Assembly: GCA_023954015.1 (NCBI GenBank)
Contig: JAMLIS010000002.1
Location: forward strand, 186,001-250,000
Length of the DNA stretch: 64,000 bases
Direction of reading: 5' to 3'
Origin: Burkholderiaceae bacterium
GTDB taxonomy: Bacteria; Pseudomonadota; Gammaproteobacteria; Burkholderiales; Burkholderiaceae_E
Positions 8,932 to 17,399 of the stretch are shown one piece after another; the stretch's first letter is position 1; every line of letters starts with the position of its first letter. Position numbers and translations under genes: made by a program. The notes beneath the pieces are model-generated. The model had not been told where the DNA came from. It saw only the letters and a program-made list of their open reading frames with translations, and did no database searches.

Positions 8932-9708
8932 TCAGAGCACCGCGCGGATCGCCGATGCGGCCACCGCTTCGCGCCCGACCAGTTCGAGGCGTGCGCCGCC
9001 CACGGCCTGGTTGACGCCGTTCACGCGCGCGGGCACCAGCGAGACGACCTTCGATTCGCCGCCGTCCTCGCCCAGCCCCCAGGCGCGCAGCTTGTATTTC
9101 CCCGCCGCCACCGCCCGGCCGTCGGAGTCCACGCCGTCCCAGTCGAAGGTGTGCACGCCTGCCTCCGGCTCGCCGTAGTCGCGCGCATGCACGACGCGCC
9201 CGGCCGGGTCGACGATCTCCACGCGTACGCTTCGTGCCGCCGCCGGGATCTCGAAACCGACGCGCACCGATGCCGGCGCGGCACGGTCGATCTCGGGCAT
9301 CGTCGGGTCGCCGCTCGGAACTTCCGCATGGGTCTTCGACCATTCGAACTGGTCGCCTTCGACGAGTACCTGTCGGCCCAGCAGGCCGACCGCCGACAGC
9401 GGCGACACCGCCGTCGTCGCCTGCGCCACTTTCTTCATCGAATCGTTCAGCTGTTCGATGCCGCGCACCGTGTTGATCTGCGCGAGCTGGCTGGTCACCT
9501 GCGCGTTGTCAAGCGGGTTGAGAGGATCCTGGTTGCGCATCTGCGCGACGAGCAGCTTCAGGAACCGGTCCTCGGTGCCGTCGGCCGTATCGGTCCCGTC
9601 GGCGGGCGCCCCGTATTCGGCCGCGTTCGACTTCGCTGCCGCATTCGACTTCGCTGCCGCTTCGGCCGCCGCCGTTCGCTCCGTGCTGCCCTGCGTGCTT
9701 CCGATCAT
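8932..9708 (-). CDS. flgD: Hook-capping protein FlgD
   Basis: FlgD caps the growing hook and guides FlgE assembly. The core signature EDRFLKLLVAQMRNQDPLNP begins at about residue 45 and is followed by DNAQVTSQLAQINTVRGIEQ. The C-terminal half has the FlgD Ig-like and Tudor-like domains (GVHTFDWDGVDSDGRAVAAG). The N-terminal 40 residues are low-complexity Ala/Ser/Thr-rich and contain a duplicated KSNAA unit encoded by an 18-base direct repeat at 9625-9660. The length of 258 residues is within the family range. Confidence 0.95.
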   Translation of the reverse strand: MIGSTQGSTERTAAAEAAAKSNAAAKSNAAEYGAPADGTDTADGTEDRFLKLLVAQMRNQDPLNPLDNAQVTSQLAQINTVRGIEQLNDSMKKVAQATTAVSPLSAVGLLGRQVLVEGDQFEWSKTHAEVPSGDPTMPEIDRAAPASVRVGFEIPAAARSVRVEIVDPAGRVVHARDYGEPEAGVHTFDWDGVDSDGRAVAAGKYKLRAWGLGEDGGESKVVSLVPARVNGVNQAVGGARLELVGREAVAASAIRAVL

Positions 9709-9730
9709 TCGACTGCTCCGTGGTCCGGGC

Positions 9731-10141
9731 TCACTGGCCCAGCTGCAGCGTCTTCAGCGCGAGCTGCTGCGTGGTGTTCATCACTTCGACGTTGTTCTGG
9801 TAGGAGCGGGACGCCGAGATCATGTCGACCATCTGCTCGACGACGTCGACGTTGCTCTGCGTGACATAGCCTTCCGCATCGGCCAGCGGATGCGACGGAT
9901 CGTGCAGGCGCTTGCCCGGCGTCGTGTCCTCGATCACGTCGGCCACGCGCACGCCGAGCTGCGACACGTCGCTGCCGCCGGTCGGCTGGGCCTGAAACAC
10001 GACGTGCCGCGCGCGATACGCTTGCCCGTCGGGCCCGGCGACGCTGTCGGCGTTGGCCAGGTTCGACGCGACGGTGTTCAGCCGCTGGCTCTGCGCCGAA
10101 ACCGCACTGCCCGAAATGCCCAGGATGTTCAACAGCGACAT
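9731..10141 (-). CDS. flgC: Proximal rod protein FlgC
   Basis: This is a 136-residue rod protein starting [20 protein letters not shown] and containing [10 protein letters not shown], then the C-terminal [20 protein letters not shown], all typical of FlgC. I use the ATG at 10141 because an upstream in-frame extension overlaps flgB without similarity. It lies 16 bases after flgB. Confidence 0.96.
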   Translation of the reverse strand: MSLLNILGISGSAVSAQSQRLNTVASNLANADSVAGPDGQAYRARHVVFQAQPTGGSDVSQLGVRVADVIEDTTPGKRLHDPSHPLADAEGYVTQSNVDVVEQMVDMISASRSYQNNVEVMNTTQQLALKTLQLGQ

Positions 10142-10157
10142 CGATCGTCTCCCTGCA

Positions 10158-10634
10158 TCAATCGCCGCGGATCGCCGACAGCATGTTGCGCACCTTGCCG
10201 TTGACGAAGCGCAGCGTCGCCTCGTAGCGCAACGAGTTGTCCGCGAAGTTCGCGCGCTCGCGGTCGAGGTCGACCGTGTTGCGATCGATCGACGGCTGCT
10301 GCGGCGTGCGCCACAGCATCGCGGGCTGCGCGGAGGCGCCCGTGCCGGCGATCGGAAGAAAGCCCTTTCGCGACTGCGCGTCGCCCGCATCCGAGGACGC
10401 CGGCGTCACGCTGTGTACAGCGCCGCTCGACGACAGCACCGTGCCGGCGCCGGCCGGCACTACGCCGACATGCGCGCTCGCCCGGGCGAGCGCCTGGCCG
10501 AAGTCGAAATCGCGCGCCTGGTAATTCGGCGTGTCGGCGTTCGCGATGTTCGACGCGAGCACCTGCTGACGCTGCGCGCGCAGCGCAAGCGCCTCGCCGT
10601 CGAACTGCAGCGTGCTGGTGATCCGGTCGAGCAT
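10158..10634 (-). CDS. flgB: Proximal rod protein FlgB
   Basis: This is the first gene of the rod/hook operon. The ATG at 10634 is preceded by a good GGAGGT ribosome site and gives 158 residues. The protein has [20 protein letters not shown] at the N-terminus and [20 protein letters not shown] at the C-terminus, both standard for FlgB. A conserved promoter-like element shared with flhB lies 28 bases upstream (10663-10705). flgA is divergent from it. Confidence 0.96.
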   Translation of the reverse strand: MLDRITSTLQFDGEALALRAQRQQVLASNIANADTPNYQARDFDFGQALARASAHVGVVPAGAGTVLSSSGAVHSVTPASSDAGDAQSRKGFLPIAGTGASAQPAMLWRTPQQPSIDRNTVDLDRERANFADNSLRYEATLRFVNGKVRNMLSAIRGD

Positions 10635-10662
10635 CGGGCACCTCCGGTTTTGCCGATCGCTG

Positions 10663-10705
10663 CCGATTATTCGGCCGCGCCGGCCGGCGGATGTCCGGAT
10701 AAGCG
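10663..10705 (-). promoter_or_regulatory. Probable FlhDC-dependent promoter of flgB
   Basis: Read on the minus strand the region is CGCTTATCC, 23 bases, then CGAATAATCGG. The AATAAT at 10671-10666 is a good -10, there is no -35 match, and the predicted leader to flgB is about 25 bases. The same two blocks with exactly the same 23-base gap occur before flhB (22249-22291). CGCTTATCC resembles half of the E. coli FlhDC box; the partner half 12 bases further upstream (GAGATGCG) is weak. Confidence 0.55.
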
Positions 10706-10763
10706 CCGCCTTTGTCCCGCATCTCGGCGGCACGTCCGCGCCCGCGGGAAGTACGCTGCCCGC

Positions 10764-11594
10764 ATGAAGAAGAACCTGCTCGCCGCCCGCTCGCGCGCTT
10801 CGCTGCTCGCCGTCGTCGCGGGCATGGCCGGCGCGCCTGCCGCCCCTGCCGCGCCCGCTCCCGTCGCCTCGGCCGCGCCGGTTACGCCCGCCGCACCCGA
10901 CGCCCCCGCCACCTCGCTGCAGCAATCGCTGCCGCAACTGCAGCGCTGGATCGAGGAATCGGCGGCGTCGAGCTGGACGGTGCGGCTCGCCCCGACGCAG
11001 ACCGACGAGGTCGCGGACGAACAGGATGCAGCCGCGCCGGGGCTGCGCGTCGAAGTGCAGATCGGCCGGGTGAACCCCGGGTTGCGCCTGGCACCGTGCG
11101 CGCGCATCGAACCGTTCCTGCCGCCCAATGCCCGTCTGTGGGGCCGCGGCTACGTAGGCGTGCGCTGCGCCGAGGGCGCTTCGTGGTCGACGATGATTCC
11201 GGTGACCGTCTCGGTCTACGGCCCCGCGCTCGTTGCCGCGCTGCCGATTCCCGCGGGAACGACCCCGCGCGCGGAGGATTTCCGCATCGACGAGGTCGAC
11301 TGGACGCGCTCGCCCGGCGCCCCGGTCAGCGATCCCGCGCTGCTCGCCGGCCGCTCGCTCGGCCGGCCGCTCGCGGCCGGGCAGGTGCTGCGCGCCAACG
11401 ACCTCAGAATCGCGCAGACGATCGCCGCCGGCGATCCGGTGCGCATTCGCATGGTCGGCACCGGTTTCAGCGTTTCCGCAACAGGCTTCGCGCTGGCGGG
11501 AGCCGGAGAAGGCCAGTCGTTGCGTGTGCGCACCGAAGCCGGCAGGATGCTCGTCGGCACCGTCCGGGACCGCACGGTAGAGGTCCGGCTTTGA
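10764..11594 (+). CDS. flgA: P-ring assembly chaperone FlgA
   Basis: FlgA is the periplasmic chaperone for P-ring assembly by FlgI. The ATG at 10764 gives 276 residues starting with a basic N-terminus and an Ala-rich Sec signal peptide (MKKNLLAARSRASLLAVVAG and a following Ala/Pro run). The C-terminal SAF-type region has DWTRSPGAPVSDPALLAGRS and AAGQVLRANDLR, typical of FlgA. An Ala/Pro-rich stretch follows the signal peptide. It is divergent from flgB and upstream of flgM. Confidence 0.93.
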   Translation: MKKNLLAARSRASLLAVVAGMAGAPAAPAAPAPVASAAPVTPAAPDAPATSLQQSLPQLQRWIEESAASSWTVRLAPTQTDEVADEQDAAAPGLRVEVQIGRVNPGLRLAPCARIEPFLPPNARLWGRGYVGVRCAEGASWSTMIPVTVSVYGPALVAALPIPAGTTPRAEDFRIDEVDWTRSPGAPVSDPALLAGRSLGRPLAAGQVLRANDLRIAQTIAAGDPVRIRMVGTGFSVSATGFALAGAGEGQSLRVRTEAGRMLVGTVRDRTVEVRL

Positions 11595-11639
11595 ATCGAT
11601 TCCCCGTCTCCCGGCGAAAGTCGCCGCCGCGCGCCGCGC

Positions 11640-11666
11640 TCAAGTTCGGCTCGACCGTGCCGAAAC
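11640..11666 (+). promoter_or_regulatory. Candidate sigma-28 promoter for flgMN
   Basis: TCAA, 15 bases, GCCGAAAC. This matches 3 of 4 and 6 of 8 positions of the flagellar sigma pattern TAAA-N15-GCCGATAA and ends 45 bases before the flgM ATG. A FliA-dependent flgM promoter is usual in enteric bacteria. Confidence 0.45.
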
Positions 11667-11711
11667 ACCCGGCATCCGGGCGTTTTTGCCGGATTCGTTA
11701 GGGGAACGCTC

Positions 11712-12035
11712 ATGAAGATCGGCAAACCCACCGAGCCACAAGCCGCCGACGCGCTTTCGCGCGCCGGCAACGCGCCGTCGCGCGCCGCCGCCGGGCACAG
11801 CCGCTCCACCGCGGTGGAGAAAACCGCTCCGGTCGACGCAGTGCATCTGTCGCCGGCTTCGCGCAACCTCGTTGCCGAAGGCGCTCAGGGCGAGCAGACG
11901 GTGCGCGCGCAGAAGGTCGAGGACGTGAAGGCGGCGATCCGCGAGGGACGCTTCTCGGTGAACGCGCATGCCGTGGCCGACAAGATGATCGCCCAGGCCG
12001 CCGAACTGCTCGAAGTCTTGTCCCGATCCAAGTGA
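11712..12035 (+). CDS. flgM: Anti-sigma-28 factor FlgM
   Basis: FlgM holds FliA inactive until the hook is complete and is then exported. The 107-residue product has the FlgM opening MKIGKPTEPQ, a disordered Ala/Ser-rich middle and the conserved C-terminal FliA-binding part (EDVKAAIREGRFSVNAHAVA and then DKMIAQAAELLEVL). A ribosome site (AGGGGAAC) lies just upstream. Its stop overlaps the flgN GTG start as GTGA. Its target FliA is encoded at 15931-16647. Confidence 0.94.
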   Translation: MKIGKPTEPQAADALSRAGNAPSRAAAGHSRSTAVEKTAPVDAVHLSPASRNLVAEGAQGEQTVRAQKVEDVKAAIREGRFSVNAHAVADKMIAQAAELLEVLSRSK

Positions 12036-12397
12036 CCCGCGTCGCCGCCGCTGCTCCGGACCTGCTGGACGAAGGACTTGCACGCCTGGAGGAGCAGCGC
12101 CTGGCGATGATCGCGCGCGACGCCGCGCGACTCGAGGCGGCGAACGCGGCGCTCTCCGAATGGATCGGCGCCTGCCGAAGCGGCAACGAAGACGTCGAGG
12201 CGACCGCCCGCTCGGCGCGCAACCGACGTTTGCGCGAGTTGCGCGGCGCGCTCGACGCGAACGCCGTTCTCGCACGCCGCGCCTCGCTGCAGGCCGCGCG
12301 CGCCTTCACCGCGCTCGCCGGCTCGCAGCCGACCACCTACGACGACCAGGGATTCGGCGCGGCGCGCGCTGCACGCCGCGGGGTCTTCTCGGCCTGA
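12032..12397 (+). CDS. flgN: Export chaperone for FlgK/FlgL, FlgN
   Basis: This small helical protein (121 residues) starts at a GTG that overlaps the flgM stop by four bases. It has the heptad-like acidic/basic helices expected of FlgN-type chaperones (LARLEEQRLAMIARDAARLE) and a short C-terminal tail. Sequence conservation in this family is low; the call rests mainly on size, helical content and position directly after flgM. It is convergent with the chemoreceptor gene at 12528. Confidence 0.8.
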   Translation: MTRVAAAAPDLLDEGLARLEEQRLAMIARDAARLEAANAALSEWIGACRSGNEDVEATARSARNRRLRELRGALDANAVLARRASLQAARAFTALAGSQPTTYDDQGFGAARAARRGVFSA

Positions 12398-12527
12398 TCA
12401 CGGGTCCGGGCGCTGCCGCGGATCGCCACGGATCGCGTCTGCGGCCGGGCGACGGGCTGTGCGGATGCAGGAACGCCGGGCCCGCCGAAGCGGAACCCGG
12501 CGCGACGCGCCGAGCAGGCGGCCCGTT

Positions 12528-14360
12528 TCAGAAGCTCTCCCAGCCTTCGATCGAGCTTTCCGGCTCGCGTGCTTCGACGCGCGTCCGCGCGGCAGCCGCG
12601 CTGCGCGCCGGCGCGGCTGCCGGCGCGGGCGTCGCCGTCACCGGCGGAACGACCTGCCTGCGCTGTCCGACAGTGGGCGACGGGGCGGGACGGCCTTCGA
12701 TGCGCGCAGCGGCGCTTCGCCGGGAAGCTTCGCGCGCCCGGGCAATGAGTTCGCCCGCGGCCTCGGCCGGCACGGCCGCCGCCCGCTTCGCCCCCTCGCC
12801 CAGCTCGAACACGCCGACCACCTCGGCGAGACTCGCCGCCTGCTGCTTCAGGCTCTCGGCCGCCGCCGCCGACTCCTCGACCAGCGCCGCGTTCTGCTGC
12901 GTCATCTGGTCCAGTTGCGCGATGGCGACGTTGATCTGGTCGATGCCGCCGCTCTGTTCGGCCGACGCCGCGGTGATCTCGCCGATGATGTCGGTCACGC
13001 GCTGAACGCTGACGACGATCTCGCGCATGGCTGCACCGGCGTCGCCCACCAGCCGCGAGCCGCTGTCGACGCGTTCGACGCTCGCCTCGATCAGCGTCTT
13101 GATCTCCCTGGCCGCCTCGGCGCTGCGCTGCGCGAGACTGCGCACCTCGCTCGCGACGACCGCGAAACCGCGCCCCTGCTCGCCGGCGCGCGCCGCCTCG
13201 ACCGCCGCGTTCAGCGCGAGGATGTTCGTCTGGAACGCGATTCCGTCGATCGTTCCGATGATGTCGGCGATGCGCCGGCTCGACTCGTTGATCTCGCCCA
13301 TCGTCGACACCACCTGCTCGACGACGTCGCCGCCGCGCGCCGCTGCGCCCGATGCGGTACTGGCGAGCTGGTTCGCGGTGCGAGCCGAGTCCGCGGTCTG
13401 CCGCACGGTGGACGTGAGCTCCTCGAGCGACGAGGCAGTCTGCTGCAGGTTCGACGCCGTTTCCTCGGTGCGCTGGCTCAGGTCGACGTTGCCGACGGCG
13501 ATCTCGCTGGACGCGGTGCGAATGCTTTCGGTCGACTCGTGCACCTGCTCGATCGTTCGGCGCAACGCACCGACCATCGTCTGCAGCCCGTGCAGCAGGC
13601 TGCCCGGCGCCGTCCGTTCGAGGCGCGCACCGAGGTTGCCGCGGGCGACTTCTTCCATCACGCGCATCGCCTCGGCCGGGTCGCCGCCGATCTGGCGAAT
13701 GACGCTGCGCGCCACGGCGTAGCCCACCGACGCCACGATCGCGAGCAGCGCGAGCGCCACGATCGCGTCGCGGATCCGCTCGCTGCGCACCAGCGCTTCC
13801 AGGTCGTCCAGGTACACGCCCGAACCGACGACCCAGTTCCAGCCAGCGATCTTCGTGCCGTACTGCAGCTTGGCGACCGGCTTCGTCTGGCCGGGACGCG
13901 GGAACTGCGCCGGCGCGAACGCCCGTCCGTCGGGGCTCGCCGCGACCGCGTCGAGCAGGCGCTTCAGCGTGTCGGCGCCGGTGGCGTCGAGCAGCTTTCC
14001 GAGCATCGGCTGGCCGCTCCATTCGGGATGCGACGGGTGCATCACCGTGGTGCCGTCGGCCGTCCAGATGTAGAAGTATTCGGCCCTTCCGTCGGCGCCG
14101 CCGTAGCGCGCCGCGCGGATCGCCTCGATGGCCGCCTTCTTCGCGTCGTCGGCGCTCATCGCGCCCGAAGCCGCGGCGCCCTGGTACGCGGCGGCAATGC
14201 TCGCCGCCGATTGCACGGCGGTCACCAGTTCGCCGCGCCGGGCCTCGACGGTGAGGCGTTCGTTGCGCAACGCGGAGACGACGGACAGCACGACGAAGCC
14301 GACCAGCGCGGCGGCGACGAGCACGAGGATCTTCTGCCTGAAACCGAAACTGCGAAACAT
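12528..14360 (-). CDS. Membrane chemoreceptor with Cache-type sensor and C-terminal tether pentapeptide
   Basis: This is a 610-residue methyl-accepting chemotaxis protein. TM1 is at about residues 8-30 and TM2 at about 190-212. Between them is a Cache domain of the single-Cache type ([20 protein letters not shown] and [13 protein letters not shown]). A HAMP-like stretch and the signalling domain follow, with the hairpin [20 protein letters not shown]. The protein ends in GWESF, close to the NWETF pentapeptide that recruits CheR and CheB in enteric receptors, after a Pro/Ala-rich linker of about 80 residues. A sigma-28 type promoter lies at 14447-14473. The ligand cannot be predicted. Confidence 0.93.
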   Translation of the reverse strand: MFRSFGFRQKILVLVAAALVGFVVLSVVSALRNERLTVEARRGELVTAVQSAASIAAAYQGAAASGAMSADDAKKAAIEAIRAARYGGADGRAEYFYIWTADGTTVMHPSHPEWSGQPMLGKLLDATGADTLKRLLDAVAASPDGRAFAPAQFPRPGQTKPVAKLQYGTKIAGWNWVVGSGVYLDDLEALVRSERIRDAIVALALLAIVASVGYAVARSVIRQIGGDPAEAMRVMEEVARGNLGARLERTAPGSLLHGLQTMVGALRRTIEQVHESTESIRTASSEIAVGNVDLSQRTEETASNLQQTASSLEELTSTVRQTADSARTANQLASTASGAAARGGDVVEQVVSTMGEINESSRRIADIIGTIDGIAFQTNILALNAAVEAARAGEQGRGFAVVASEVRSLAQRSAEAAREIKTLIEASVERVDSGSRLVGDAGAAMREIVVSVQRVTDIIGEITAASAEQSGGIDQINVAIAQLDQMTQQNAALVEESAAAAESLKQQAASLAEVVGVFELGEGAKRAAAVPAEAAGELIARAREASRRSAAARIEGRPAPSPTVGQRRQVVPPVTATPAPAAAPARSAAAARTRVEAREPESSIEGWESF

Positions 14361-14446
14361 CTTTGCTTCTCGAGTGAAGTGGAGTGGATGGAGTGGAGGA
14401 GTCGGGACACGGCCTGCCGCGAGGAAGCACGATGCCCCATCGACCT

Positions 14447-14473
14447 TTATCGGCAGCAGCGCGCCGCGCTGAA
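14447..14473 (-). promoter_or_regulatory. Candidate sigma-28 promoter for the chemoreceptor gene
   Basis: On the minus strand: TTCA, 15 bases, GCCGATAA. The -10 is a perfect match to the flagellar sigma pattern; the -35 matches 2 of 4. It lies 86 bases before the ATG at 14360, in the 145-base gap after the preceding receptor gene. Confidence 0.5.
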
Positions 14474-14505
14474 GCGCGCACCGCCGGGTGGCGGCGCGCT
14501 ACGGC

Positions 14506-15882
14506 TCAGAACTGGTACGACAGGCGCAATCCGCCCCAATGGCGGCCGTGCACGAGGATCGGCGCGGACAGGTCCTTCATGTAGACGAACTGCCCGCCTC
14601 CCATGTCGCGACGGTAGGTCTGCAGCAGGAAGCGGCGCCGATTGCGCCCGGCGGCCAGGCCGGTGCGGTCGTTGAACATGCGCCGGTTGCGGCAGTTCGC
14701 CGCGTTCCATACGGGATCGGAGCCCTGCGGCCGCGAATAGCGCGCGTTGTGCGTCGGAAGGTAGCCGTTGCGATCGACCGCCGCGCACAGCATCACTTTC
14801 GGCGAAACCTGCAGCATCGGCTCCTGGATCGGCGGCAGCACGCGGTCGGTGAACGCCGTGAAGCGCGTCGTGAACTGCGGCGGATTCGTTCCCGGCACCG
14901 GCGCGTAGTTTTCGTCGAAGAGCTCGGCCATCGTGACGGCTCCGCTGTCGAGCGCTTCCTCGAAGACGCGCGAGACGCGCTCGGCCGCTCCCAGCACGTG
15001 GCCGATGAACGCGCTGTCCTCGGTCTCGATGCCCGACTCCACCGTCAGCTCGATCAGCGACTCGGACAGTTCGAGGAACTTCTCGGCCTTGCTGCGCGTG
15101 CCGGCGATCGCCTCGGCCGTCCGGTGCGATCCGTCGGCGAGCCGGCGCACCGAGTCGAGCACCTCCTCGCAGCAGTGCACGTTCTGCTGCGCTGCCTCGA
15201 CGGCGCGCGCGGCCTGTTCCTCCGAACGCGCCAGCGCCGCGCGAAAGCTGCCGCTGCGTTGCGTGTCGTCGTCGATCTCGCTCGCCAGCGCGGCCAGCCG
15301 CGCATCGAGCATCGCCACCGTCTGCATGATCTGTCGCGAAGCGTCGTCGACGCGCGCGGCGAGATCCTTCACCGCCTCGGCGACCACCGCGAAGCCCCGC
15401 CCGGCCTCGCCGGCCCGCTTGGCCTCCACCGAAGCATTGAAGGCGACGAGCCGCGTCTGCAGCGCGATCTGCGTGATCTCCCGCGCCGAACCCGACACCT
15501 GCCCGAGCGTCTGCGTCGCTTCGCCGAATCCCGACACGACGCGCGCGACCGTTTCGTTCGCCTCGGCGAGACACTGCTGGCCCGCGCGCGTGGCCTCGCC
15601 GATGCGGCGGTTCGAATCGACCATCGTCGCGATCGACTGCATCGCCGCATCGAGCGTGCCGGCTTGCGCGAGCGCGCTGGCCGAGACCTCTTCCAGCACG
15701 CCGTTGACTTCGGCCGCCTCTCGACCGAGTCCGGAAGCACGACGCGCGATGTCTTCGAACACGGCGCTCGTGCGGCCGGCGGACTCAGCCGCGCCGGACG
15801 CGCCCGGCACGTGCCGCTCTTCGCTGCGGCGCTTCGTGTCGTCGCGCGCCTGCGCGCGCTGCCGGTTCGTGAACATCAGCAT
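14506..15882 (-). CDS. Cytoplasmic chemoreceptor with C-terminal sensor-like module
   Basis: This 458-residue receptor-like protein has no membrane segment and no HAMP domain. The signalling part comes first: residues about 40-290 contain the hairpin RLVAFNASVEAKRAGEAGRG, which differs from the usual [20 protein letters not shown]. The C-terminal ~150 residues look like a small-molecule or redox sensing domain with conserved-looking RNGYLPTHNARYSRPQG, NCRNRRMFNDRTG and GRHWGGLRLSYQF blocks. This inverted layout (signalling domain before sensor) is known for some soluble receptors. It lies 48 bases after fliA and is probably transcribed with it. Confidence 0.85.
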   Translation of the reverse strand: MLMFTNRQRAQARDDTKRRSEERHVPGASGAAESAGRTSAVFEDIARRASGLGREAAEVNGVLEEVSASALAQAGTLDAAMQSIATMVDSNRRIGEATRAGQQCLAEANETVARVVSGFGEATQTLGQVSGSAREITQIALQTRLVAFNASVEAKRAGEAGRGFAVVAEAVKDLAARVDDASRQIMQTVAMLDARLAALASEIDDDTQRSGSFRAALARSEEQAARAVEAAQQNVHCCEEVLDSVRRLADGSHRTAEAIAGTRSKAEKFLELSESLIELTVESGIETEDSAFIGHVLGAAERVSRVFEEALDSGAVTMAELFDENYAPVPGTNPPQFTTRFTAFTDRVLPPIQEPMLQVSPKVMLCAAVDRNGYLPTHNARYSRPQGSDPVWNAANCRNRRMFNDRTGLAAGRNRRRFLLQTYRRDMGGGQFVYMKDLSAPILVHGRHWGGLRLSYQF

Positions 15883-15930
15883 GTCGACTCCTCTGCGGCG
15901 CGAGGCCGCGTTGCGCGCTGCGCCACCCGC

Positions 15931-16647
15931 TCAGGTCCAGGGCTTCATCTGCGCGCGCAACCGCGCTACCGCCTGGCTGTGCAATTGCGAGATCCGCGAC
16001 TCGGTGACGCCGAGCACCGCGCCGATCTCCTTCAGGTTCATCTCCTGCTCGTAGTACATCCCCATGACGAGCCGCTCGCGTTCGGGAAGCTCCTCGATCG
16101 CCGCGACGAGCGCGCGGCGAAACCGTGCGTCACCGAGCGTCTCGAACGGGCCGTCGTCGTCCGAGGCGAGCGAGCGCTCGAGCGCACCCTCGTCGGCGTC
16201 GTCGTCGGCGCGGTCGTCGAGATAGACGAGTTGCGCGCCGCGCGCTGCGTCGAGCAGCTGCTGGTATTCGCCCAGCGGCATGCCCAGCTCCTCGGCGATG
16301 TCGACCTCGCCGGCCGCCCGGCCGAGCCGCTGCTCGGCACGGTGGATCGCCGCTTCGATCGTCCGCTGGTTGCGCCGCACCGAACGCGGCAGCCAGTCGG
16401 TGCCGCGCAGCTCGTCGAGCATCGCGCCGCGCACCCGCTGCGTGGCGAAGGTCTCGAACTGTGCACCGCGATCGTTCTCGTAGCGGCTCATCGCGTCGAT
16501 CAGCCCGATCATCCCCGCCTGCACCAGGTCGTCGAGCTCGACGTTCGCCGGCAGCCGGCCGATCATCTGGCTCGCCATCCGGCGAACCATCGGCCCGTAG
16601 CGCTCGATCGCACTGCTGCGATCGAGGGTTCCTTGCGCGGTGTACAC
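15931..16647 (-). CDS. fliA: Flagellar sigma factor FliA (sigma-28)
   Basis: FliA directs transcription of late flagellar and chemotaxis genes. No ATG is available in the right place; the GTG at 16647 with an AGGA ribosome site gives 238 residues and an N-terminus VYTAQGTLDRSSAIERYGPM that aligns with the family. Region 2 (DLVQAGMIGLIDAMSRYEN), region 3 (RRNQRTIEAAIHRAEQRL) and region 4 (EIGAVLGVTESRISQLHSQA) are all visible. It is 29 bases downstream of flhG. Its antagonist FlgM is at 11712. Confidence 0.96.
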   Translation of the reverse strand: MYTAQGTLDRSSAIERYGPMVRRMASQMIGRLPANVELDDLVQAGMIGLIDAMSRYENDRGAQFETFATQRVRGAMLDELRGTDWLPRSVRRNQRTIEAAIHRAEQRLGRAAGEVDIAEELGMPLGEYQQLLDAARGAQLVYLDDRADDDADEGALERSLASDDDGPFETLGDARFRRALVAAIEELPERERLVMGMYYEQEMNLKEIGAVLGVTESRISQLHSQAVARLRAQMKPWT

Positions 16648-16676
16648 GATTCGAGGGTCCTCGCGTAAGACTGCGT

Positions 16677-17399
16677 TCAATGGCGAAGCCGGGGCGCAGG
16701 CGCGCCCTGCCATCCGTTCCATGCGGCGGCGAAGCGGTTCCAGTCCGGGCTTTCGCCGCCGGCGCACAGCACGCCGCCGAACTCGACCGCGACGCCGAGG
16801 AAACGGGTCGCGGTGTCGGCGAGACGGCGGTGCGCGGTGGCAGCCGAGGCGCGCGAATCGGCATCGACGAAGGCCACGCAGTAGCGTGCGAAGCCATGCG
16901 CCAGATGCAGCGCCTTGATCTGCGAATAGGTGTTGGCGAGCGCCGCCGCGCGCGCCGGCGCGACGAGCACGATGCCGTCGGCCAACCCGGCGGCGAGATC
17001 GGCCACCCGCAGCGCATCTCCGGCGACGAGCACTGCGTCGAACGCGCCGCCCGCCGCCGCATCGCGCGCTTGCAGCGCGCGCACGAAGCGCGCGAGTCGC
17101 CGCGCATCGGCACCTTCGGGCAACGCCTCGCGCGCATCGATGCGCTCGATCGCGGCGCATCCTTCGCCGCTCGCGGCCGCCACGCGCGCGCCGCCGAGGT
17201 CGACGAGCAGCGTGCGGCTTCCGCCGTTGCCGAGCGCCGCAGCGATGGCCTCGACGCCGGCGCGGTCGCGTGCGTCGCCGCTTGCGCAGCCGACGGCGAG
17301 CAGGCGAAGCGACGCGTTCGGCGGAAACAGCTGACGCAGGCCTGCGGCCTGGTCGCTCGGCGCTTCAAACACGCCGTACCCCGCGGGCGCGCTGCGCAA
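16677..17399 (-). CDS. flhG: FlhG/MinD-like protein with degenerate nucleotide-binding loop
   Basis: FlhG normally is a MinD-type ATPase that limits flagellar number together with FlhF. This 240-residue protein sits in the flhG position and has the general Rossmann layout (LLAVGCASGDARDRAGVEAI, then TLLVDLGGA, and VLVAPARAAALANTYSQIKA). The P-loop expected as GKGGVGKT is replaced by a stretch with neither the deviant-Walker Lys nor the catalytic Lys, and the switch Asp residues are altered. ATP binding is therefore doubtful. It overlaps the flhF end by 35 bases. Family call rests on position and fold pattern. Confidence 0.8.
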   Translation of the reverse strand: MRSAPAGYGVFEAPSDQAAGLRQLFPPNASLRLLAVGCASGDARDRAGVEAIAAALGNGGSRTLLVDLGGARVAAASGEGCAAIERIDAREALPEGADARRLARFVRALQARDAAAGGAFDAVLVAGDALRVADLAAGLADGIVLVAPARAAALANTYSQIKALHLAHGFARYCVAFVDADSRASAATAHRRLADTATRFLGVAVEFGGVLCAGGESPDWNRFAAAWNGWQGAPAPRLRH

